Source: CALCCV01 sp964388665 (lineage in GTDB: Bacteria; Bdellovibrionota; Bdellovibrionia; Bdellovibrionales; Bdellovibrionaceae). From it: a stretch of 39,631 nucleotides of DNA. The notes under the pieces were generated by a model. The model saw only the letters and a program-made list of their open reading frames with translations, was not told the DNA's origin and did no database searches. The DNA is taken from NCBI GenBank assembly GCA_964388665.1, contig CAYMBJ010000037.1, positions 1-39,631 of the forward strand. The letters are read 5' to 3'. Position 1 is the first letter of the stretch, and each line of letters begins with the position of its first letter. The translations under genes and the position numbers were made by a program. Below are positions 15,769 through 24,314 of this stretch, piece after piece.

Positions 15769-17757
15769 TTAGTTCCTCGCCTGGAATTCCAGCCAACGCA
15801 ATTCAATGAGATCATCTCTAGGCCCATATGCTTTTGAAAGAAAGCGGATTTCCACGGGACGAACCTTCAGTTTTTTTTGCATTAGAAGAGAAATTTCTTC
15901 TGATGATCTGGCAAAAGGAGTAATTAACAATCCCCCCCCTGAATTAGCCGGCAAAAATCTTAGCTCCGTCAATGTACCATCCTCACACTTCACCTCAATG
16001 GTCACAGGCTCAGATCGAAGCAACGTATTTCTTATGCGAATAGGCAAATGAGGATGAATGCCAACTTCTACGAATAGCCAATAATTTGTATATGGCACCG
16101 GAATCCACTCATTCCAAGGGACTTGCTCTTGATGAACCATTCGAGATTCAGCAAAGGTCGACTGATTCTGAAGGTAACCCAACTGATAGGTGGCCAATTC
16201 TGAACCAAAATGATAGCGATCGAGAATCACTCGAAAGGTCTCGGGTTCAGACCAAGCCACGTATATTTCATCAAGCGATAGCAAGTCGTTACGAAAAACC
16301 ATATAGTCGGGAGCGTTACTACTCAATAGATGTTCTTTATTTAAAACGTCCAGACGACGAGTGTAGCCTTGAAACGACACTGGAGCTGGGCGAGGTCTGT
16401 AATTTAAATCATATAGAGGTGCCAAAAAGAGACTCCATGGGTAGAAATCAACCGCCGATGAACCAATCTGATTCAGAAATTCTTCAGGAAATTTTGCTGT
16501 CTCTCGATTCACGGCTTCCTGTCTTTGACGATTTCGCAAATGCTCTTCTATGTTGGATGCCCGACGAAGACTTTCTATAAAACGTAAGTCGACAGGCAGA
16601 TTAACTAGCTTGCCCATCGAATCTGCAAGTATAGATCGAACATGCCCTTCTACAAAATAAAGTGCCCCTAGACCTGCGCAAAAAAAGGCCGCTCCTGCCA
16701 GCTTTAACGAAAGGCGGCCTGAGATTTTAAAAAGAATAAGGGGCACCAAGAAAACAGTTAAAGATTTGAGAAAAATCGGAAGATGGTTCACATGCACCAC
16801 TCCTATCCTTGTCATCGAATGTTTAAAAACTAGTGCAAATGGAAAGAAAAGCAAAACATAAACTCGCCATTTTTTTTTGAAGGCGAAAACCAAGCCTAAC
16901 CAAAATAAAAATATTGATCCTAGCATTCGAAAAACTAGATCTTTCCATTGACCGTAACTTTGAATATAATCATTTCCCCGAATTGATCCCCAATAGTTGG
17001 TCATTGACTTTGAGTACCCAGAAATTGTCTCTAAAGATGTCGAGAAATATCGTAGTAGGTCCGAGAACGACAGATGAAACGCTCCCCAAATACCACCTGC
17101 AGCCACCAAGAACAGACTCACCGAAGCCACTGTTATTCTCATCTTTGACCTAAGGGGGCCTTTGCGTAAGAGTAGCGCAAGAATCAAGGTGCCGAAGACA
17201 CTAATTCCTTGGGGAAGTTTGATAAAAAAAGCCATTGCACCAGCCACCGAAAATAGCAAAACGTCCAGTGAAGACAGCCTCCGAAGCTCCAACACTTCGA
17301 GCATCCCTAAATACAAAACTGCCATTAGTAAAACGTACTCTCCGGCAGAAGCAATTGACGCTAATACCAGAATGCTAATGGCGAGTCTAAATAGGAATTT
17401 CGTAGCAATCACTCTCCCCACCTCGTAGGAGGCATACGTCCCTATCGCAGCTATAAAGAACTGATACAAAAGCTTTACTGCTAACTGATGAGGAAATCCA
17501 AAAAATCGACCGACCACAAAGCCCAGAGGACCAAATGTAAAAATGGATTTCCATTCATCCGAAAAAGCCGACTGATGGCTAAATGCCCAAGAGTAACCGG
17601 AATCTAAGTCTACTTCGACAGGAGTAAGGTAAAAGATCAAAAAATAGTTGAGAGACAATACTGCTAGGACGCCTATGATTGTCAAAGTCCGAAAATAATC
17701 CTGGACATTGCACTTATTCACCACGTTAAAACCCCACACTTTCTCGGCCAATGACAT
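15769..17757 (-). CDS. Multi-spanning GT-C-like membrane glycosyltransferase with C-terminal soluble domain
   Basis: First gene of the nine-gene operon. The N-terminal roughly 400 residues alternate hydrophobic helices with short loops; the first large loop contains DLDSGYSWAFSHQ and IFTFGPLGF, and acidic residues in this loop are typical of GT-C enzymes that use polyprenyl-phosphate sugars on the periplasmic face. The last roughly 250 residues are soluble, with VDFYPWSLFLAPLYDLNYRP near 437 and PDYMVFRNDLLSLDE near 486. The protein is homologous along its length to 20962-22938. The ATG has GAGAGGG very close upstream. Its position before DprE1/DprE2-like genes suggests it transfers the sugar they make, as mycobacterial arabinosyltransferases do. 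That role is inference; a polymerase is possible. Confidence 0.68.
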   Translation of the reverse strand: MSLAEKVWGFNVVNKCNVQDYFRTLTIIGVLAVLSLNYFLIFYLTPVEVDLDSGYSWAFSHQSAFSDEWKSIFTFGPLGFVVGRFFGFPHQLAVKLLYQFFIAAIGTYASYEVGRVIATKFLFRLAISILVLASIASAGEYVLLMAVLYLGMLEVLELRRLSSLDVLLFSVAGAMAFFIKLPQGISVFGTLILALLLRKGPLRSKMRITVASVSLFLVAAGGIWGAFHLSFSDLLRYFSTSLETISGYSKSMTNYWGSIRGNDYIQSYGQWKDLVFRMLGSIFLFWLGLVFAFKKKWRVYVLLFFPFALVFKHSMTRIGVVHVNHLPIFLKSLTVFLVPLILFKISGRLSLKLAGAAFFCAGLGALYFVEGHVRSILADSMGKLVNLPVDLRFIESLRRASNIEEHLRNRQRQEAVNRETAKFPEEFLNQIGSSAVDFYPWSLFLAPLYDLNYRPRPAPVSFQGYTRRLDVLNKEHLLSSNAPDYMVFRNDLLSLDEIYVAWSEPETFRVILDRYHFGSELATYQLGYLQNQSTFAESRMVHQEQVPWNEWIPVPYTNYWLFVEVGIHPHLPIRIRNTLLRSEPVTIEVKCEDGTLTELRFLPANSGGGLLITPFARSSEEISLLMQKKLKVRPVEIRFLSKAYGPRDDLIELRWLEFQARN

Positions 17758-17922
17758 GGCCCTCTCGATTCCTCTGCAATTCTATCGCGAGGCCCCATGC
17801 TCGTAGAATAAATTATCTCTAGCAGCCGAACCAACAAATGACAAAGACTCTCTAAGGCCCGCTCTCTCTTTGAAATTTGAGGATAACGCTCCGATCCGAA
17901 TTTGGCACCCACTCTCGAAACA

Positions 17923-17954
17923 TTGACAGCGCAACTCCGACAAAATGATATTCT
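17923..17954 (+). promoter_or_regulatory. Candidate promoter in the divergent region before the LhgO-like gene
   Basis: TTGACA at 17923-17928 and TATTCT at 17949-17954 are separated by 20 bases, wider than ideal. The -10-like box ends three bases before ATG 17958, which would imply a nearly leaderless mRNA, and indeed no Shine-Dalgarno sequence precedes that ATG. The whole 17758-17957 gap must also hold the promoter of the nine-gene minus-strand operon, which I could not place. Confidence 0.22.
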
Positions 17955-17957
17955 ACT

Positions 17958-19205
17958 ATGCAAAACAAAGACGCCTCAATTAGTGGCCCAAAATTCAAAA
18001 CAGATTTCATAATCATCGGTTGTGGCATAATTGGTATCAATATAGCCGCAGACCTTAGAAAAAGGTTCCCACGATCAAAAATTTCAATCATTGAGAAAGA
18101 AAAGGTACCAGCATTTCACTCTACGGGCCGAAACAGTGGGGTTTTGCATGCCGGCTTCTATTATACGGCAGACACTCTAAAGGCCAAGTTCACGGCTGAA
18201 GGGAATCACTTTTACACAGACTATTGCAAGACCATGGGATTGCCAATAAATCCATGTGGAAAACTTGTCGTCGCCAGAAATGAAAATGAAGTCCAGCAAT
18301 TTAAAATATTGCTTTCACGTGCAAAAAGCAATGGGGTTGCGCTGAATCGAGTGAGCCTGTCTGAAGCTCTGAAGCTCGAACCACGCCTAAACTCGAAGTT
18401 TGACTGTCTTTGGTCGCCAAAAACGTCAACTGTCGACCCCGTGGCCATCACCCACTCCCTACTCAAAGAGTTGGCAAAAGCAAATGTAGAGACTTATTGG
18501 GACACGAAATTTGTTAATAAGGCTTCTCATAACCAAATTCAGACCACTAGGGGCACTTTTCAATTTGAAATGCTGATCAACACTGCTGGACTTTATGCTG
18601 ATGTTGTGGCCAAAAATTTTGGGTTTGCAAAAGACCTAAGAGTCTTGCCATTCAAAGGCCTCTATCTCTATGCTAGCAAAGATGCTCCTATTTTTCGGCG
18701 ACATATATATCCAGTACCAAATCTAAATAATCCCTTTCTGGGCGTGCACCATACGCAAACCGTTGACGGATACTCAAAAATTGGGCCAACAGCCATACCT
18801 GCCTTCTGGAGAGAGCAATACAAAGGATTCGAAAGGTTTCAGCTGAAAGAGTTTCTTCAGATAATGGGAGATGAAATGAGTTTATTTTTCAAATCTGATT
18901 TTGATTTCAGAAGGCTGGCTTTGGAGGAGATAAAGAAATACTCCCGTCGGGTACTGCTGCGAGAAAGCGCTGAGTTAGCTACCGCAATCCACCCTCAACA
19001 CTATATCAAGTGGGGGCAACCAGGAATCAGAGCCCAGCTTTTTGATACTAAACAAAAAAAGCTGGTAATGGATTTCTGTATAGAAGGAGCCGGCAACAAT
19101 TTTCACGTTTTGAACGCAATATCTCCCGCTTTTACCTGCTCCAAGCCTTTCGCTCAGTATTTTGTTTCAAAGATGTTAAACGAATCTTCACAGGTGAAAA
19201 ACTGA
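17958..19205 (+). CDS. LhgO-like FAD-dependent 2-hydroxyacid dehydrogenase/oxidase
   Basis: DAO-superfamily flavoprotein close to L-2-hydroxyglutarate dehydrogenase (LhgO/YgaF), which oxidises L-2-hydroxyglutarate to 2-oxoglutarate and passes electrons to the membrane quinone pool. Seen: the FAD loop IIIGCGIIG at residues 18-26 followed by a basic helix and IIEKE, then HSTGRNSGVLHAGFYY at 54-69, the family signature, CGKLVVA near 95, LINTAGLYADVVA near 213, and FLGVHHTQTVDGYSKIGPTA near 268. Length (415) is normal. Its presence in a glycan locus is unusual: a fragment of a second copy lies at 8144, and relatives sometimes occur in O-antigen clusters with no proven role. It may oxidise a hydroxyacid or sugar-derived substrate here, but this is not shown. 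Confidence 0.82.
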   Translation: MQNKDASISGPKFKTDFIIIGCGIIGINIAADLRKRFPRSKISIIEKEKVPAFHSTGRNSGVLHAGFYYTADTLKAKFTAEGNHFYTDYCKTMGLPINPCGKLVVARNENEVQQFKILLSRAKSNGVALNRVSLSEALKLEPRLNSKFDCLWSPKTSTVDPVAITHSLLKELAKANVETYWDTKFVNKASHNQIQTTRGTFQFEMLINTAGLYADVVAKNFGFAKDLRVLPFKGLYLYASKDAPIFRRHIYPVPNLNNPFLGVHHTQTVDGYSKIGPTAIPAFWREQYKGFERFQLKEFLQIMGDEMSLFFKSDFDFRRLALEEIKKYSRRVLLRESAELATAIHPQHYIKWGQPGIRAQLFDTKQKKLVMDFCIEGAGNNFHVLNAISPAFTCSKPFAQYFVSKMLNESSQVKN

Positions 19206-19326
19206 CGTTGTTGATGTTTTTTCGCTTAGCCTGTAATACATTGCCTATGGTTGACTTCGGCAAATCAGAATTTAACCTGTGTTTGCTAAACAGGTCTGCA
19301 ATTATACATCGAATTTTCAGAATTTT

Positions 19327-19384
19327 AAATTGGACTACTATGCGCTTTGTTTACATAGGCGTGGAATCCCATTGTCATTTTCAA
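19327..19384 (+). repeat. Direct repeat copy B bordering the 8-19 kb module
   Basis: The partner of 7984-8041, in the same orientation, with two mismatches in 58 bases. Together the pair brackets about 11.3 kb containing the nine-gene operon and the LhgO-like gene. Confidence 0.85.
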
Positions 19385-19449
19385 AAAAAATAATAGCACT
19401 TGCTGATGGCCAGGGGCTAGCTCCAATTATGGAAAGAATTTTAAAATAA
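19327..19449 (+). pseudogene. C-terminal remnant of a second copy of the 7297-8103 gene
   Basis: This stretch encodes KLDYYALCLHRRGIPLSFSK followed by KIIALADGQGLAPIMERILK and TAA, aligned in frame with the last 40 codons of the gene ending at 8103. The first 58 bases match with two mismatches and the remainder only partly. The frame upstream of 19327 stays open briefly but shares no similarity with the intact gene. It is therefore a broken end left by recombination, not a functional gene. Confidence 0.8.
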
Positions 19450-19560
19450 TTGGCTCATCAAAAACTGTATTTATAGCTTGTAGCTGCCACATGGAGGCGT
19501 CTTGCCGATTTCCCCAAAAAGGTAACACTATCCAAGAATACAACTAGCAATGGTATTAAG

Positions 19561-20847
19561 CTATTCCACGGAAGCTTCTTCTAGAATTGCGCGCGCTCGA
19601 TCCAAAAAGCTAGCGTCTGGATAGGTGACATCGATGCAGTCTTGGTTCTCATCGAAAGACTTTTGCCTAGAGAGGACCTGTTTAATGCACCTCTGCGCAG
19701 CATAGTGTCGATGGTAGAAAGATCTTTGCATACGAATTGGCCTCTCAATGCTGAAAATGAGATGCGCCCACAGTAGCGAGAAAACAACATACTTTACCCA
19801 CCTGAATCGCTGGTGCCAATCCCATTGCAACAGAAAGCAAAACAAGGCCACCCATGCTGGCATGAGGGGACCTGTGTATCGCTCATGCGGCAGACCCGAT
19901 ATCGCATTGGCGCGCCCAACGGAAATCAGAAGCGCTGTGAGAGCGGCACTCAAAATAAGGTAAATGAAGATTGGTCGCCTTTCGCGATTGGCGAGATATA
20001 TTGCAGAGCCGGATGCAATAATAAATAAGCCACCGGCTAAATATTGAAACCAAGGGTCCAAAGAGCGAAAGGGCAAGCCTAATATCAATACAAAGTATTG
20101 GCAAATACGGATAAAATCAAAACTGCTGCCCAGAGGGGAGGTCTCGTGTAACTGAGGATTGGCCATCAAAAATGTCAATACAAATAGGGCGATCACGGAC
20201 GCGGCAGCAAGCAATTCTGCTTTCTTCGGAAGCTTGTGCCCCCATAGGGAGTGCATTCGCCATCGCCAAAGAACAGAAACGCCATATAAGAGGATAAAGA
20301 CTGGCCACACCCCAAGCGATAAAAACGCCAGGACGCCCCCAAAAAGCATCCAAAGATATCTGGTCTCGGCGAGACCAATGCAAAAGATGACAAGTGAAAA
20401 CTGTATCACCTGCCACACAACATTGATTCCTGTAAAAAAATTGGCGGCATAGTTGAGTGAAAAAAACAGAGAAGATAATAAAAATAAATGAAGTGTGGGC
20501 AGGGCTTGATGCCGAGAAAGCGCGCGAATCAATAATAAAAAAGCTCCGACCGTCAATGCCGTCGACAGATACATTAGGGGCTGCGTTGACAATGTGAAAT
20601 TAGAAACAAGCCAATACAAACCCTTTGCCAGGGGGATGCGATGGGCGTTGTGTGGCCGCCATAAATAATCCAAAGCTTCGTTGAAATGCCATCCATCAGT
20701 GACAAAGGGGGCAAACGAGTCCCACTCGTCCCATTGATAAAATGGCACTGTGTACATTGCCTGCAAAAAAATAATCAGCGCCGGCGGGAGCGACCATGCC
20801 AAAGTCCTGAATATTGAGTTCTGGTACTTGCTTAAAAAACTCCGCAC
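19561..20847 (-). CDS. GT-C-type integral membrane glycosyltransferase
   Basis: Polytopic inner-membrane protein of 428 residues with about ten hydrophobic helices. The first periplasmic loop after helix 1 carries YQWDEWDSFAPF near residue 37 and WRPHNAHRIPLAK near 63. Paired acids in this loop and a following His/Arg segment are typical of GT-C/GT39-like enzymes that use polyprenyl-phosphate sugars. There is no soluble C-terminal domain; it ends in a basic tail with C-I-K-Q and C-I-D-V. The start is GTG 20847, with a weak ribosome site. It follows the 658-residue membrane protein by 114 bases on the same strand and is probably co-transcribed. An O-antigen polymerase is possible but the loop pattern favours a transferase. 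Confidence 0.62.
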   Translation of the reverse strand: MRSFLSKYQNSIFRTLAWSLPPALIIFLQAMYTVPFYQWDEWDSFAPFVTDGWHFNEALDYLWRPHNAHRIPLAKGLYWLVSNFTLSTQPLMYLSTALTVGAFLLLIRALSRHQALPTLHLFLLSSLFFSLNYAANFFTGINVVWQVIQFSLVIFCIGLAETRYLWMLFGGVLAFLSLGVWPVFILLYGVSVLWRWRMHSLWGHKLPKKAELLAAASVIALFVLTFLMANPQLHETSPLGSSFDFIRICQYFVLILGLPFRSLDPWFQYLAGGLFIIASGSAIYLANRERRPIFIYLILSAALTALLISVGRANAISGLPHERYTGPLMPAWVALFCFLLQWDWHQRFRWVKYVVFSLLWAHLIFSIERPIRMQRSFYHRHYAAQRCIKQVLSRQKSFDENQDCIDVTYPDASFLDRARAILEEASVE

Positions 20848-20961
20848 TTGATTTTCTTTCTATTGTTCTATTTTTCTATTAGTTGACAGGAAACAGTAGC
20901 CTTTTTCTAGGCCTCAGAATAGTGGCGAAAGCGTGTGCCGCGCAGCCGAAAACGCCCCCCT

Positions 20962-22938
20962 CTACTTTACCTCCGACCAAGTGAGACTTTCAACTGACAC
21001 TGGAATGACATCTTTATAAAACCACGATTGAATACCTTTGGTTTTTACAACGATACTCCTTACTTTTGGCTGCGACGTTACTTCGCGCTGGAGCAAAGAT
21101 AAAAAGCCCTCTTTGGTATCAATAAATGGTGAGATCATAAATCCCGCAGAGCTCATTCCAGGAATTATGCGAAAGGTTTTGAGCCCCTTTTCTTCAATAT
21201 CGATTTCCACAATAAGTTCAGGCAATTTAAACAAGGTTTTTACAATTTTGCCAATCCAAGATTTTTCTATGTGTAGCTTGAGCCAAATAGCACTCTGGCG
21301 GCTGGGAAAAACTAAAGGCTCATTGAATCTAATAAATTTCGGCACATTGGCAATAGGAGAAAAATTTGCTCCAGCAGTGGCATCTACTTTTCTTTTAAAA
21401 AGCAAATACTGCCCCTCCGTACTCTGATATTGGTAGTGCTTTGCTAATTCGAGCCAGGACAAGCTGTCGTCCAGCATTGGTAATCGATTATCTATCGTAT
21501 CAATGCGGAAAAAAATATTATCAGTTCCCTGATGTGCTAGAAAATCAGCATTTAATTTGAGAAGGCGCTGCGAATAAGCCACGTAACTTTGTATTGTGGG
21601 CCGCGGTTTCCATTGAAACTCGTTAGCTAACAAAAGGGCCGTCGAAAAGGGATACAGGTCTACCGATCCTTGGACGTTTTGAAATTGGGAGGACTGCCGA
21701 ATTTGCGCAACTGCCATATCATATTCAATCACCAATCGTTTATAAGTTTCAGTGGGCTCGGTCCAGCCGCGCAAATTCTGCCAATGTTGCCGCCAGTGCT
21801 CATATGCGGGGTGCCCAATGTGTTTGACTTGCCCATTGTAAGTCAAATTGACCGCCCAAAGAACCATCAAAACATAGAGGTATTTTGCTACGGAATTCGC
21901 AAAATGAGGTCTCCTCAATAAAACAGTCAAAAGAACAACAAAGGCTATGTAATTAAATCCAATAATCGCATGAGCGTCGTGCCGTACAAAGCTTGCTTTA
22001 AAAACTAAAAAATGCAAGGCGGCAAATGATAACTGGAAGAACCATCTGCCAGATTTTGATTTCGGCATTAAATGCGCTGTCCTTGCCCAGGTCAAATGCA
22101 AAAATACGCAATATAAAATAAACCACAAGCAATCATCCCACTGTGCAATTCCCCCTGAAGACATGGCTTCAGAGTAATTCGAAATCAATTCTAGCTGATT
22201 TATAAAATAGGGAATCAACGCCGCAAAATCTTGGTCTCGGAGAAACCACAAAGCAAAAAAAACAGATAAGAAAATAAAAAAATTAAAAGGCAGTTTTTTT
22301 CCATTTGTCCAATTTTGCCAAAGGTCGACAAAAATGACTATTCCGCAGATTATTAAAAAAGTACCTTTAACCATCACTAAAACGGCAAAGAATGCTGCTG
22401 AGATATTTAACAAAGCCTGAGATGACCTTCTGACGAATCTCTGACTAACATCTAACTTCTGCCCATTCACTATTGAGCTTAGTGCATTTTGTTGAAACAC
22501 CGTCAAAATGTACAATGCTGCCAAAATGGGAACCGCGGTATCGTACTGATATAAGTTTGGTAGCAACTGAATTGCCAAAGCCAGACCAGTGGCCACCACT
22601 AGAGATCGCCCACTTCTCACCAGTGTCAACCACGTTAGCGCAGAAATCAGTCCATACATCAACACTCGAAAAATAAGCTTTTGACCGTAGAGTTCAGGCG
22701 AAAAATAGGGAGTGTACAAATATCCCAAAGGTCCAAAAGTAAAAATAATTCGATCATCAAAATTAATCGGCAGGTGGATCAGATGATTCATCGCCCAGGC
22801 CCAAGAGGGATCGAGGCCTTCTTCTGGTGTCTTGCATATAGGGGAAACAAGCACCATTAGGCCGGCAAGCCAAACAGCCGCACACAGCACGGAAACCCAA
22901 CGAGATTTATTCAGCATTATTGACCGGTAGATTTTCAT
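20962..22938 (-). CDS. Multi-spanning GT-C-like membrane protein, homologue of 15769-17757
   Basis: A 658-residue membrane protein with the same plan as the first gene of the nine-gene operon: an N-terminal helix, then a loop containing EGLDPSWAWAMNHLIHLP and IIFTFGPLGYLY (residues about 40-72), many helices to about 370, and a soluble C-terminal half with VDLYPFSTALLLA near 424 and WKPRPTIQSYVAYSQRLLKL near 440. Both proteins share the D-x-S-W-x-W-A / F-T-F-G-P-L-G loop and the P-R-P-x-x-x-S-Y/F segment. It probably transfers a lipid-linked sugar outside the membrane; the donor is unknown. It is divergent from the dehydrogenase gene at 23092 across a 153-base gap that must hold both promoters. 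Confidence 0.6.
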   Translation of the reverse strand: MKIYRSIMLNKSRWVSVLCAAVWLAGLMVLVSPICKTPEEGLDPSWAWAMNHLIHLPINFDDRIIFTFGPLGYLYTPYFSPELYGQKLIFRVLMYGLISALTWLTLVRSGRSLVVATGLALAIQLLPNLYQYDTAVPILAALYILTVFQQNALSSIVNGQKLDVSQRFVRRSSQALLNISAAFFAVLVMVKGTFLIICGIVIFVDLWQNWTNGKKLPFNFFIFLSVFFALWFLRDQDFAALIPYFINQLELISNYSEAMSSGGIAQWDDCLWFILYCVFLHLTWARTAHLMPKSKSGRWFFQLSFAALHFLVFKASFVRHDAHAIIGFNYIAFVVLLTVLLRRPHFANSVAKYLYVLMVLWAVNLTYNGQVKHIGHPAYEHWRQHWQNLRGWTEPTETYKRLVIEYDMAVAQIRQSSQFQNVQGSVDLYPFSTALLLANEFQWKPRPTIQSYVAYSQRLLKLNADFLAHQGTDNIFFRIDTIDNRLPMLDDSLSWLELAKHYQYQSTEGQYLLFKRKVDATAGANFSPIANVPKFIRFNEPLVFPSRQSAIWLKLHIEKSWIGKIVKTLFKLPELIVEIDIEEKGLKTFRIIPGMSSAGFMISPFIDTKEGFLSLLQREVTSQPKVRSIVVKTKGIQSWFYKDVIPVSVESLTWSEVK

Positions 22939-23091
22939 TTTGTTAATACTGGATTCAGCGCCCGGTTAGTCAATCAATAGCACCTTTACGCATGATGTTG
23001 AGATTTTATAGCTTCATTTTGGGTGCCGTTCTTAATATGCTGCCCGCTTCTGATTTTTGCCCCATTTGCAATAGAGAAAGGCACACTTAAT

Positions 23092-24279
23092 ATGAGTTTT
23101 AAATACGACGTCTGCATCATTGGCGGCGCAGGTCATGTGGGATTGCCCTTGGCCCTTGCCTTTGCGGAAAAGGACCTCAGAGTTCTTGTGTATGACATAA
23201 ATAAAACAGCTCTAGAGAAAATTTCCTCGGGGCACATGCCCTTTGATGAAATTGGCGCAAAAGAACTTTTGCCAAAAGTCCTTAAAAAAGGAAATTTGCA
23301 CCTATCAGCAAAAATCCAAGATGTCGGCGAAGCGGAATCTTTGGTGGTCACAATTGGAACGCCGGTAGATGAGTTTTTAAACCCTACCGTTAGATTGATG
23401 ACGGAGTGCTTTCAGCAGATGCGTCCGTATATGAGGGATGAGCAACTCGTTATATTGCGCTCAACGGTTTATCCGGGAGTTACAGAATGGGTGGTTCGAT
23501 ATTTTAGCGAAAACGGCCTTAACTGCGATGTTTCGTTTTGTCCTGAAAGAATTGTGCAGGGTCATGCCTTGGAGGAACTCTCTTCTTTACCGCAAGTGGT
23601 GAGTGGGTTCTCTGAGCGTGGAGAGGAGCGCGCAGCCAAATTATTTGCAAGCATTGCCCCAGAAATTGTTCGAGTTAAGCCTAAAGAAGCCGAGTTAACG
23701 AAACTGTTTAGCAACGCCTTTCGTTATATCCAATTTGCAGTGACCAATCAATTTTATATGATCTGTAAGGACTCTGGGGTGGATTACTACCGAGTTATGC
23801 ACGCAATGAAACACAATTATCCGAGGATGCGAGATGTTCCTCGTGCGGGATTTGCAGCTGGGCCCTGCCTGTTTAAAGATACAATGCAGCTTTCGGCATT
23901 TTATCAAAATCAATTTAGCTTTGGTATGGATGCGGTCCAAATCAATGAGGGTCTGCCCTTGTTTTTGATCAAGCATTTGCAAATGAGTCATGACTTGCGA
24001 GAAAAAACCGTAGGCCTATTGGGCATGGCCTTTAAGGCTGAGTGTGATGATCGAAGATCCTCTTTAAGTTATAAACTTAAAAAAGTGCTTTCGACCCAAG
24101 CAAAGCAAGTTTTGACTACGGATCCTTATGTAACGGATGACAGCTCATTGCTCCCAGTGGAAGAGGTTTTGCAAAAAAGCGATATTTTGATCCTCTGCGC
24201 GCCTCACAAAATATATAAAACCTTAAATATCAAAGAGAAGGTCGTTGTTGACGTTTGGAACTTTTTTCCAAGCGTCTAA
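23092..24279 (+). CDS. UDP-glucose / UDP-ManNAc 6-dehydrogenase family protein
   Basis: NAD-dependent four-electron oxidation of a UDP-sugar C6 alcohol to the uronate, in the cytoplasm. Seen: the Rossmann loop CIIGGAGHVGLPLA at residues 8-21, STVYPGVTE near 124, FCPERIVQG near 149, KLFSNAFRYIQFAVTNQFY near 204-222 with the catalytic-type Lys and Asn, and GPCLFKDT near 257-264 with the catalytic Cys259. The pattern is nearer to WecC-type UDP-N-acetylmannosamine dehydrogenase than to plain Ugd. The start is ATG 23092, with AAAGG ten bases upstream; an in-frame codon at 23023 adds 23 hydrophobic residues foreign to the family. It begins the plus-strand operon reaching 29280, so a uronic-type sugar is likely part of that branch. 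Confidence 0.88.
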   Translation: MSFKYDVCIIGGAGHVGLPLALAFAEKDLRVLVYDINKTALEKISSGHMPFDEIGAKELLPKVLKKGNLHLSAKIQDVGEAESLVVTIGTPVDEFLNPTVRLMTECFQQMRPYMRDEQLVILRSTVYPGVTEWVVRYFSENGLNCDVSFCPERIVQGHALEELSSLPQVVSGFSERGEERAAKLFASIAPEIVRVKPKEAELTKLFSNAFRYIQFAVTNQFYMICKDSGVDYYRVMHAMKHNYPRMRDVPRAGFAAGPCLFKDTMQLSAFYQNQFSFGMDAVQINEGLPLFLIKHLQMSHDLREKTVGLLGMAFKAECDDRRSSLSYKLKKVLSTQAKQVLTTDPYVTDDSSLLPVEEVLQKSDILILCAPHKIYKTLNIKEKVVVDVWNFFPSV

Positions 24280-24314
24280 GGCATTTTTGTTTTATTTTAA
24301 CTTTATACGATTGA

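Larger units (their letters stand above)
19206..19560. other. Gap holding a gene remnant and a hairpin
   Basis: Between the LhgO-like gene and the convergent membrane protein. It holds a bulged stem at 19275-19295 (ACCTGT pairing with ACAGGT, extended by TTT/AAA around a one-base bulge) without a following T run, the gene remnant at 19327-19449, and about 110 bases with nothing recognisable. Confidence 0.45.

Noticed and set aside
16086..16580. Plus-strand open frame of 164 codons
   Set aside because: It is antisense to the soluble part of the large membrane protein, with no ribosome site and no recognisable motif.
19275..19295. Bulged hairpin after the LhgO-like gene as a terminator
   Set aside because: The stem is reasonable, but the following bases are not T-rich.
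23023..23091. Upstream extension of the UDP-sugar dehydrogenase, reading as a hydrophobic signal-like peptide
   Set aside because: The enzyme is cytoplasmic, family similarity starts at ATG 23092, and that ATG has AAAGG upstream.
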